Shown here: positions 46,955 through 54,033 of the stretch, piece by piece
Position numbering within the stretch: the stretch's first letter is position 1
Layout of the letters: each line of letters begins with the position of its first letter
Assembly: GCA_022828145.1 (NCBI GenBank)
Contig: JAJEJA010000019.1
Span: 62,001-126,000 of the forward strand
Reading direction: 5' to 3'
DNA: 64,000 nt
From: Candidatus Poribacteria bacterium
GTDB taxonomy: Bacteria; Poribacteria; WGA-4E; WGA-3G
The notes under the pieces: generated by a model
Told to the model about the DNA's origin: nothing
Seen by the model: the letters and a program-made list of their open reading frames with translations, nothing else
The model's database searches: none
Program-made: the position numbers and the translations under genes

Positions 46955-47347
46955 TTACTCATCCTTTTCTGCTATCGTATAAAGCTGAATTGTTTCAATA
47001 CGTCCTTTACCAGTAACAGAACGGTGTGCAATTTTAATAGCGTCCGTATTCGCAGCGACAAACATTTCAAATGGAAACTCAATCGCCCTTTGCACCTCTT
47101 TAACAAATTTCCAATTCATCCTTTTATCACGAACATATACATCGAAATTTTGAACCTTCCCTCTGCCGAGTAATACAATTTTTCGGACAGATACTTTTTC
47201 TGGAATAGAATAGATAACACCAGAAAAAACAGGTTTCTGAGATATTTCCTGATCAACTAATACATACACTTGCTCAGAAAAAAGTTGAGCACAACCGGTA
47301 ATTGACAAACAGATTAGAATAAGAAAAAGATGATTCAATTTTGTCAT
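46955..47347 (-). CDS. Hypothetical lipoprotein (130 aa)
   Basis: The signal HLFLILICLSITGC-AQ has a lipobox. The remainder is beta-rich with several VxxFDVYVRDKRMNW-type strands; family unknown. ATG 47347 (MTKLN) is chosen over 47359 because it gives a compact signal peptide. It lies 200 bases upstream of the WD40/FlgD-tail gene on the same strand and may belong to that surface operon. Confidence 0.7.
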   Translation of the reverse strand: MTKLNHLFLILICLSITGCAQLFSEQVYVLVDQEISQKPVFSGVIYSIPEKVSVRKIVLLGRGKVQNFDVYVRDKRMNWKFVKEVQRAIEFPFEMFVAANTDAIKIAHRSVTGKGRIETIQLYTIAEKDE

Positions 47348-47579
47348 TTGCTTCTCCATAATATGCCTGATAGTAGATTGGATAATCTAACAGGTTTCTT
47401 GTGAACTGATATAGCAATTTCTATGCCAAAGCAGTTATACTGAAAAATAGGATTATAGTATGTTTCTTGCGGATTCTGCTGATAAGAACATTGATATGTT
47501 TCTGTTCATTTTTTGGACAGATTTGTTCAAAATCTGGTCTAAATTACATTGAACGCCTTTGAGAACAGTAGGGAAGTCC

Positions 47580-47608
47580 TTGACATGCATTGACCTTTCA
47601 AGTACACT
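47580..47608 (+). promoter_or_regulatory. Promoter of the DUF5060/DUF4038-like glycosidase gene
   Basis: TTGACA (47580-47585) and TACACT (47603-47608), 17 bases apart. Confidence 0.55.
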
Positions 47609-47699
47609 TAGCAGCAGAAAGATGAACCCACAGTTTACAGTGAAATTATTGAGAATTTGATGGTTAAACCGCCGAGAAGATGAAAGGAGCGTCACCAGA

Positions 47700-50069
47700 A
47701 TGGCAACTACCGTGAATGCACAAAAATATTTAGAGGTGAATATGATTGAACGTTGGGGAATATTTGAATTGACATTGAACGGACCTGACACAGGGAATCC
47801 TTTCACTGACGTCGAATTGACAGCGGAATTTAAACAAGGCGATCGTACTTTTGAACCACAAGGGTTCTACGATGGAAACGGCGTGTATAAAGTCCGATTT
47901 AGTCCCGATGCCCTTGGAGAATGGACTTACACGACAAAGAGTAACACAACAGAACTCAACGGAAAAACAGGACAGTTTACTTGCACTTCACCAGCCGAAG
48001 GCAATCACGGACCGGTACACGTTCATAAAGATTTCTACCTGCGTTATGCCGATGGCACGCCGTACCATCAATTTGGAACAACCTGCTATGCATGGGTACA
48101 TCAAGGCACTGAGATGGAAGAACAGACACTCAAAACCCTTGCTGAAGCACCGTTCAATAAAATGCGGATGTGTATATTTCCAAAAGATTATTCTTACAAC
48201 AAGAATGAACCTGAATACTATCCGTATGAAGGCAAACCACTAAAGGATTGGGACTTCACAAGATTTAATCCCGAATTCTGGCAACATTTTGAAAAGCGTG
48301 TACAAGACCTGTTAGACCTTGGCATTGAAGCAGATATTATTCTCTTTCACACGTATGACCGATGGGATTTTGAGAATATGGATGCCGAAAGTGATGATCG
48401 CTACATACGATATGCTGTGGCACGTTTATCCCCTTTTCGTAATGTGTGGTGGTCTCTCGCAAACGAATACGACATCATGCCTGCAAAAGAGGAAGCAGAT
48501 TGGGATCGGTTTTTTCAGATAATCCGTGATCACGACCCGTACCAAAGGTTGCGTGGGATCCACAACTGTAGAGGTTGGTATGACCACAGCAAACCTTGGG
48601 TGACGCACACCAGTATCCAGACGTACAATATGGCAGAAGGCATACTCTATCGCAGCCGATATGGAAAACCCGTAATATATGATGAATGCCGCTACGAAGG
48701 AGATATTCCACAAGGGTGGGGAAATATCACCGCGCAACAGATGGCTCAAAACTTCTGGACAGGAACCGTATCGGGATGCTACGTCGGACACGGAGAGACA
48801 TACAAACATCCTGAAGACCTTCTTTGGTGGGCAAAAGGAGGGGTGCTTCGTGGTGAGAGTCCATCCCGGATAGCATTTCTTAAGGATTTTATGGCAGACG
48901 CACCACCTTTTGATTCACTTGAACCGATTGGTGATGATAAGGGACGGTATGTCATCGCCAAACAGGGAGAATACTATCTCGTTTACACAACCGCACCGCA
49001 AACGATAACAATAGAACTTCATGGAGATCAACCGTATAAAATTGATGGTATTGATACGTGGAACATGAAAATCCTACCGATTGGCACTGCACAACCTGGA
49101 GAATACACCTTTACATCAACGCATCACGATTTTGCGTACCGTTTTACGCCTTATGCCCCCGGTGAAAAACTGCGTCCTGAAGCAAAAGCATCCGCAGACG
49201 TCCTTCAGGGGAGTGAACCTCTCACAGTTGCCTTCTCTGCGGAGGGTGATTTTAAGCAACACTGGGATTTCGGAGATGGCACAACATCTGATGAATCGAA
49301 TCCCACACACGTCTATAAAAACCTGGGACAGTATACTGCCACACTACAGGCTACCGATGCAGAAGAAGCAACATCAACAACCGCGATCATAATTCAGGTG
49401 TTGCCCGAAGTCCCTGCAGACATAGAGACACATACAGAATTCCCAGGTTCACGCGATGATCTCATAATTCTCTGTTATGACCCGTTCTATTCCAGTGAAC
49501 TTGAAACACGTGGTGACGCAAAATTCACTGAAAAAGGACAGATGGATCTAACTGCTGGCTCATTCGCAGTTAAAAGTGAGAATGATACGCTACTTGCAAC
49601 GTGCAAGGCAAGCAATCAACTGACCATTGAATGTTTGGTTACAACAGATAATCTCAATCAAAGTGGACCAGCACGGATTATCTCTTTCTCAAAAGACCAC
49701 ACGCATCGCAACTTCACTTTAGGGCAAGATGGTAACCGTTTTGCCATACGAATTCGGACCCCACGTACTGGAGAAAACGGACAAGGTGGTGAATTCTCTT
49801 TTGGAAATATAGAATCAGGAAAACCGACCCATGTTATTGTCAGTTATTTTCAAGGAAACGTCTGCTGCTATGTTGATGGTAAGTTAATCTATTCAGGTAA
49901 TAGCATTCAGGGTAATTTTAGCAATTGGGAACTATATCCCCTCGTATTCGGTGATGAAGCAAATGGTGGTAGAAATTGGGATGGTAAGCTGAGTCACGTT
50001 GCGATATACAGTCGTTTTGTTGGGGCAGAAGAAGCCGCACATAAGTTAAAATTGATTCAGAATGAGTGA
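47700..50069 (+). CDS. Multidomain glycoside hydrolase: DUF5060 - TIM barrel (DUF4038/5605-like) - PKD - LamG
   Basis: 789 residues. Residues ~10-95 are a DUF5060 beta-sandwich (IERWGIFELTLNGPDTGNPF, GDRTFEPQGFYDGNGVYKVR). The TIM-barrel glycosidase domain (~100-430) includes HQFGTTCYAWVHQ, FNKMRMCIFPKDYSYN and the likely catalytic glutamates in WWSLANEYD (~255) and VIYDECRYEGD (~327). A PKD domain (~500-560; HWDFGDGTTSDESNPTHVY) and a LamG/concanavalin-like domain (~595-785; GDEANGGRNWDGKLSHVAIY) follow. It probably attacks plant- or host-type polysaccharides. No signal peptide is seen with ATG 47700 (AAGGAG ~10 upstream) or with ATG 47742 (GAGGTG ~5 upstream), odd for a protein with extracellular-type modules. 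Exact substrate unknown. Confidence 0.88.
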   Translation: MATTVNAQKYLEVNMIERWGIFELTLNGPDTGNPFTDVELTAEFKQGDRTFEPQGFYDGNGVYKVRFSPDALGEWTYTTKSNTTELNGKTGQFTCTSPAEGNHGPVHVHKDFYLRYADGTPYHQFGTTCYAWVHQGTEMEEQTLKTLAEAPFNKMRMCIFPKDYSYNKNEPEYYPYEGKPLKDWDFTRFNPEFWQHFEKRVQDLLDLGIEADIILFHTYDRWDFENMDAESDDRYIRYAVARLSPFRNVWWSLANEYDIMPAKEEADWDRFFQIIRDHDPYQRLRGIHNCRGWYDHSKPWVTHTSIQTYNMAEGILYRSRYGKPVIYDECRYEGDIPQGWGNITAQQMAQNFWTGTVSGCYVGHGETYKHPEDLLWWAKGGVLRGESPSRIAFLKDFMADAPPFDSLEPIGDDKGRYVIAKQGEYYLVYTTAPQTITIELHGDQPYKIDGIDTWNMKILPIGTAQPGEYTFTSTHHDFAYRFTPYAPGEKLRPEAKASADVLQGSEPLTVAFSAEGDFKQHWDFGDGTTSDESNPTHVYKNLGQYTATLQATDAEEATSTTAIIIQVLPEVPADIETHTEFPGSRDDLIILCYDPFYSSELETRGDAKFTEKGQMDLTAGSFAVKSENDTLLATCKASNQLTIECLVTTDNLNQSGPARIISFSKDHTHRNFTLGQDGNRFAIRIRTPRTGENGQGGEFSFGNIESGKPTHVIVSYFQGNVCCYVDGKLIYSGNSIQGNFSNWELYPLVFGDEANGGRNWDGKLSHVAIYSRFVGAEEAAHKLKLIQNE

Positions 50070-50110
50070 AATCTTTAGGACTGTAGGACGAAGTCTGTAT
50101 GCCACGCCAT

Positions 50111-51085
50111 CTATTTCGTATCAATCGGAAGTGGTAATTGTTCAACAGAATTATGTTCTGCAGTCTTGATAGATTCCTCCATTTTGATGGAGATACATTT
50201 ATCAATTTGTCCTGCTCCATTAACTGAATCGAGAGGGTTTCCACCCAGTGCGATCAACTCTGCATTCCCACGTGGTGAATTGTCAAGAAAACCCGGATCA
50301 AGGACAAAAAGCGGTAGATCCATGTCAAGTGCCGTTTTTGCAGCATTGAAGGTCCCACTCATTTTACCTTTTTCATCCCGTTCAGGTCCCGACTCAATCA
50401 CGACAACTGCTTTCGAGAGTGCACATACAAGTTTATTCCGAATCATTGCGTTACTTGCTAACCACTTTGCAGAAGGGTCGAATTGTGAAACCACCAACAC
50501 ATCCCGTTTCCAGTCAAACTCCTTAAATGACTTTTTCTGCTGCAATTCCTTGATACCGTAAGGCAGCACTATTGTTGTTGTCCCTTCAGCTTCTAATGCC
50601 CCTAAATGTGCTTCAGAATCTACCCCTTTAGCGTATCCAGAAACGACATTTATGCCTGTGCGAGCAAGATCACTAGCTAACCTTCTTGCTACGCCAATAC
50701 CTTTACCAGATACATTCCTTGATCCGACGATTGCAACACTATCTGTAGTAAGGTATTTTCGTTGTCCCTCAACGAATAACACAGGCGAGATTTCAAGAAG
50801 ATTACGTGGAAAATCAGAATGCCCTGGATATATAATTTCAATTCCCAAATTTTTAAGTTGCTCATACTCCTCTAACACTTTCTCTCTATCCTCTTCACGA
50901 ATTTTACCTTTCAAAATTTGCGCCAATCCTGGAAATTGTGCTGAAAGGGCGTTTTTGTTACGCGGCAACATTTCAGGGGCAAGCTGATGTGTTTCCAACA
51001 TCTTGGCAATTGATGTAAGAGATTTTGGACCAATACCCCGTGCCTTAAAAAGGCGAAACCAAAAATAATCCCTATTTCTACTCAT
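50111..51085 (-). CDS. DprA/Smf-like SLOG-domain protein paired with a phosphoribosyltransferase
   Basis: 324 residues. An N-terminal helix-hairpin-helix-like region (LFKARGIGPKSLTSIAKML) is followed by the DprA Rossmann/SLOG core: DSVAIVGSRNVSGKGIGVAR, INVVSGYAKGVDSEAHLGAL, and TTTIVLPYGI. This is the fold that in DprA binds single-stranded DNA and in other SLOG proteins binds nucleotides. The C-terminus (ISIKMEESIKTAEHN) lacks the usual DprA winged helix. The gene overlaps the upstream phosphoribosyltransferase gene (ATGA), unlike housekeeping dprA. A defence or nucleotide-signalling role is therefore at least as likely as natural transformation; this is an inference. Confidence 0.88.
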   Translation of the reverse strand: MSRNRDYFWFRLFKARGIGPKSLTSIAKMLETHQLAPEMLPRNKNALSAQFPGLAQILKGKIREEDREKVLEEYEQLKNLGIEIIYPGHSDFPRNLLEISPVLFVEGQRKYLTTDSVAIVGSRNVSGKGIGVARRLASDLARTGINVVSGYAKGVDSEAHLGALEAEGTTTIVLPYGIKELQQKKSFKEFDWKRDVLVVSQFDPSAKWLASNAMIRNKLVCALSKAVVVIESGPERDEKGKMSGTFNAAKTALDMDLPLFVLDPGFLDNSPRGNAELIALGGNPLDSVNGAGQIDKCISIKMEESIKTAEHNSVEQLPLPIDTK

Positions 51086-51726
51086 CTTTTTGTCCTTGTA
51101 TAGGTGAGCGTTAAAACAAGAACATGGGAGATACCGCCATGCTTCTTAAGAACGGCAGTAATTTCGTTCAAAGTTTCCCCAGATCGATAGATATCATCAA
51201 ACAGAAGTACGCACTTATATTTCTTTTCATCCTGAGAAACATTAAATGCATCTTGTAATTGTTCTTTTCTACTATCTCCAGTCTCACTATTTTTATGGGG
51301 TGGAGTCTCTTTTACCTTGATTAAGTAATCATCAGGAACTGGTAAGTTCAAGAACCTCCCCATTTCCATCGCAATTTCGATTACAGGTTGAAAATATCGA
51401 TCTTTTTCTGATGGTGGCACAGGGATTATTGCTTCAAGGTAACCATAGACAAAGTGGTCATTAACCTTAAATTCTTCTTTAACGAATTTTGCTGCAAGTT
51501 TTGCTATAGGTTGAATCTTGGTACGGTCATTTGACTTTTTCGCATCATGATTTTTCAACAAATAAACCAATTCACCAAGTTCTGTACGTTTTGTGTCAAA
51601 CATTTGATTTCCTAAGTGAACGCTTGATAATGTATGAGCATCTAATGCCCAGCCAGCTCTCCATTTGCCGCTAATCTCTTTCGGATTAATACTCAACTCA
51701 TGGTCATAACCAATATTAACATCCAT
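51082..51726 (-). CDS. ComF-like phosphoribosyltransferase, first gene of the DprA-PRTase operon
   Basis: 214 residues with the type I phosphoribosyltransferase PRPP-binding loop CVLLFDDIYRSGETLNEI (~165) and the ComF-like upstream strand AIIPVPPSEKDRYFQPVIEIA (~95). A linker ETPPHKNSETGDSRKEQLQDAF resembles the ComF RxxxxN/Q-type loop region. No zinc finger of classical ComF is visible; the N-terminal ~80 residues look unique. PRTases of this fold bind PRPP and often nucleotides. A strong promoter (51787-51815) precedes it and it is translationally coupled to the DprA-like gene. The start codon ATG 51726 has AAGGA ~11 bases upstream. Confidence 0.85.
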   Translation of the reverse strand: MDVNIGYDHELSINPKEISGKWRAGWALDAHTLSSVHLGNQMFDTKRTELGELVYLLKNHDAKKSNDRTKIQPIAKLAAKFVKEEFKVNDHFVYGYLEAIIPVPPSEKDRYFQPVIEIAMEMGRFLNLPVPDDYLIKVKETPPHKNSETGDSRKEQLQDAFNVSQDEKKYKCVLLFDDIYRSGETLNEITAVLKKHGGISHVLVLTLTYTRTKR

Positions 51727-51786
51727 AGATTAAGTATTCCTTTTAGTTTGACTTTCTATCATAGTTCTTAATATTTATTTAATTCC

Positions 51787-51815
51787 AGAATACCTTAAAA
51801 TTCGTCTAATGTCAA
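51787..51815 (-). promoter_or_regulatory. Promoter of the PRTase-DprA operon
   Basis: TTGACA (51810-51815) and TATTCT (51787-51792) with 17-base spacing on the minus strand; the MITE terminus at 51833 lies 17 bases upstream. Confidence 0.75.
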
Positions 51816-52011
51816 GGTTATTGTAAAATCAAGGGTGTGTAAAGTTTTGGCACAAGTCTCAATTCGGTAGCACTTGTGATGTTAGTAAAGAAATGGTATC
51901 CTATCCAAATATTATCATATTATCGTCCTGAAGTGATCGTGATGTCAGAAATGCCTCAAAAGCTAAATAAAAGTCGTCAATTCTGCAAAAAAGTGTTAAA
52001 ATACTCATAAA

Positions 52012-52062
52012 AGAACTCCTTATGGTTTGGTATAATGACTTCATTATACCAAAAGAGTTCTC
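52012..52062. repeat. Long palindrome
   Basis: TTTGGTATAATG-ACTT-CATTATACCAAA is a perfect 12-bp stem flanked by an outer AGAACTC/GAGTTCT pair. It contains TATAAT on both strands. The GAACTC outer arm resembles the first bases of the IS5 terminus. Confidence 0.6.
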
Positions 52063-52282
52063 TTTTCAACAAAAATTTTTGAATTATTTATCAAACTCAC
52101 GGCAAAAAACATTCTTCGCGTGCCGTGCAGCCCCAGAGGGGCGACAGGTATAGAAATACGAATAGAATGAATAAAAGCACGAGGGAACAGCAGCACAGAC
52201 TCAGCGAATGTCAACCATAGGCGAATATATTTACCTGAAGCATTATGATTCCTTCTCAATATACACTGTTATTGGGGTTGTT

Positions 52283-52410
52283 CCTCTTCAGTCCCGTAGG
52301 GACGATATGTTTATAGAAAAAAGTCTAACAAGGCCTCTTCAGTCCCGTAGGGACGATATGTTTATAAAAAAAGATTAGTACATAGATATCGCCCCTACGG
52401 GACTAAAGAG
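52283..52410. repeat. REP-like repeats: two direct and one inverted copy
   Basis: The 33-base unit CCTCTTCAGTCCCGTAGGGA... is found at 52283-52315 and 52334-52366, with an inverted partial copy at 52386-52410. The core TCCCGTAGGGA is palindromic, as in REP elements. A related CCCCAGAGGGGCGACAGGTA lies at ~52130. Confidence 0.7.
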
Positions 52411-52500
52411 AACAAAATCTGTGCTTCTATGCAATAACTTTACACACCCAAATTTTCTTTGACACATCTACTAAGACCATCCACGAGTTGAGGTGACTTC

Positions 52501-52879
52501 ATGAATAACCAAAGTATATTTGAGTTGGACAAAGCTATCCGACTTAACCCTGAAGACGCCACAAACTACATCAATAGAGGATATGCTTACTACAAAAAAG
52601 TGCCTTTGATCGGGCAATCGAAGATTACGACAGTGCTGTTCGACTCTGTTCTAACTACGAGGTTAACTTTATTGATTCTAACTTTGAACACGGAGGGAGG
52701 AATAAGTTGATGCTGACATTGAACTTTTAAACAGCCTGATTAATTCTCCACCTGAAAGTGCTGCCAATTTCTACTACACCGGCGTGAATGCCCTATTTCG
52801 GAGTGACGGGATTTCGGCTAAAAGAGCTTTCCAAATCGCCTTGCGGAAGGGTTATCACGACCAGGACAAAATTGAATAA
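52501..52879 (+). pseudogene. Frameshifted TPR-protein gene
   Basis: Three frames read as one TPR protein: IFELDKAIRLNPEDATNYIN and RGYAYYKK, then after a run of six A AFDRAIEDYDSAVRLCSNYE, then ADIELLNSLINSPPESAANF to KGYHDQDKIE and a TAA at 52877-52879. Two frameshifts (about 52596 and 52708) break it. No intact paralogue is in the window. Confidence 0.75.
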
Positions 52880-52921
52880 CATCTTGCAAACCTAAAATGA
52901 AAGAATGATTAAATAAAGATA

Positions 52922-53012
52922 TCTAAATAAATATACCTGTCCTTCCTCGAACTAATGCTTTAAGAACCCGATAAAGTTTCGCTTTAGGTATTGCTAAACC
53001 ATCCGCTACTTG
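52922..53012 (-). pseudogene. Possible recombinase/resolvase C-terminal HTH remnant
   Basis: The minus strand reads QYQVADGLAIPKAKLYRVLK then ALVRGRTGIFI and stop, resembling the C-terminal helix-turn-helix of serine recombinases (..GI.KATLYR.LK). Only ~30 residues remain, so the assignment is weak. Confidence 0.3.
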
Positions 53013-53035
53013 ATATTGTAAAATCCACTATAAAT

Positions 53036-53070
53036 ATGAACTCATATTGAGTAAAACCTAAAGATGTAGT
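53036..53070 (+). repeat. Solo left end of the IS5-type element
   Basis: 35 bases starting ATGAACTCATATTGAGTAAA are identical to 7972-8006, the left terminus of the IS at 8 kb. No transposase sequence follows, so this is a remnant. Confidence 0.85.
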
Positions 53071-53366
53071 ATATTGCTGTAGCACATTCATCCTTGATTG
53101 TGCTTCTTCCTCCAACCCATTCAACCTTCATTGAACTTCTCCGTACAACAGATGCAGAGCACCTGATGATTGTGAAAACAAACCTGCCCATCTATATAAC
53201 TGATCCAAACCCCTTCCGCGCCCTCTGCACCCTCTGCAATTCAGACAAAATAGGTGACAATCCTTCCACCCATACAATCCTCCACCCATACAACCCTCCA
53301 CCTCTTCCACCCTTCCCCTCTTCCAACCTTCCATTCTTCCAACCCTCCACTTTCCTCAATTTTAAC

Positions 53367-53395
53367 TTGACTTATGAATTTATATATGTTACAAT
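53367..53395 (+). promoter_or_regulatory. Putative promoter of the small gene at 53451
   Basis: TTGACT (53367-53372) and TACAAT (53390-53395), 17 bases apart. Confidence 0.5.
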
Positions 53396-53450
53396 TAAAA
53401 TAAAAGTTATTAACTGAATTACTAACAGTTTATGCCAAAAGGTGTTCACA

Positions 53451-53735
53451 ATGCTATTCTGCAAAATGTCCAGAAATAATCATAATATCAGAAAAAAACC
53501 GATTTTTTCACGCATATTTCAACATGACGAGAATTTCGTACCATTTAGGAATTTAAAAATTTTGACTCTGTCAAAAAACACGCTACAAAGCCTTACTGTA
53601 ACTAATGCCAAAGCCAATGTTCCAAATCTTACCACGGTAAGAAATTTCTTACCGTATGGTACGATTTTGAAAGGAGACACACTACGAAATTACAGTATTT
53701 CACCGCTAAATGCGATTAACGCAACGTTGCCTTAA
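53451..53735 (+). CDS. Possible small hypothetical protein (94 aa)
   Basis: The frame has a promoter at a sensible distance and AAAAGGTG 7 bases before ATG 53451. The product is basic at the start (KMSRNNHNIRKKPIFSRIF) with no recognised domain or signal. Against it: it lies inside a repeat-rich region and covers a perfect 22-bp palindrome, ACGGTAAGAAA/TTTCTTACCGT (53634-53655), unusual within coding sequence. It may be a non-coding insertion fragment. Confidence 0.35.
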   Translation: MLFCKMSRNNHNIRKKPIFSRIFQHDENFVPFRNLKILTLSKNTLQSLTVTNAKANVPNLTTVRNFLPYGTILKGDTLRNYSISPLNAINATLP

Positions 53736-53736
53736 A

Positions 53737-53876
53737 CCTCTTATCCTATGAAATCCTATAATCCTATAAATCCTGGTTCAGACAAAGGATGCATTTCCCT
53801 CCTATCCATCTGATAGCACCAAAATCCTCTTATCCTGGAAAATCCTATAATCCTGTAAATCCTGGTTCAGACAGAG
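53737..53876. repeat. Two 51-bp direct repeats
   Basis: 53737-53787 and 53826-53876 both read CCTCTTATCC...AATCCTATAATCCT.TAAATCCTGGTTCAGACA.AG with few differences. The unit is itself built of AATCCT/ATCCTATA steps. Confidence 0.75.
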
Positions 53877-53913
53877 TGCCAAAACTTCACACACCCCTGG
53901 TTCAATTTTTAAA

Positions 53914-53942
53914 TTGAATAAAATCACCATATTGCATATAAT
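53914..53942 (+). promoter_or_regulatory. Promoter of the GH2 gene
   Basis: TTGAAT (53914-53919) and TATAAT (53937-53942) at 17 bases. Confidence 0.6.
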
Positions 53943-54033
53943 GAATAGCAAACGTTTCCATACACGACAACTAAATCATTTGAAAAACAACATATCCTGC
54001 AGCGATGTGCTGCAATAATAAGGACGGATTATC

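Larger units (their letters stand above)
51833..53896. mobile_element. Composite of MITE-type elements bounded by 21-bp inverted termini
   Basis: A left terminus GGGTGTGTAAAGTTTTGGCA(C) at 51833 matches, at 20 of 21 positions, the inverse of the right terminus ending at 53896. A further right terminus, AACTTTACACACCC, ends at 52449. No target duplication flanks the outer pair. The 2.06-kb interior holds palindromes, direct repeats, a TPR pseudogene, a recombinase-like remnant, an IS5 end and one possible small gene, so it is probably several nested insertions rather than one element. Confidence 0.5.

Noticed and set aside
51833-52449. A single 617-bp MITE
   Set aside because: The inner 14 bases of the ends match, but the flanks (AAAATCAA versus AAATTTTC) show no target duplication, and the left end pairs better with the terminus at 53896.
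53094-53417. Reading frame of 107 codons in the repeat island
   Set aside because: Proline- and cysteine-rich low-complexity translation of CCACCC/TTCC repeats; no ribosome site.
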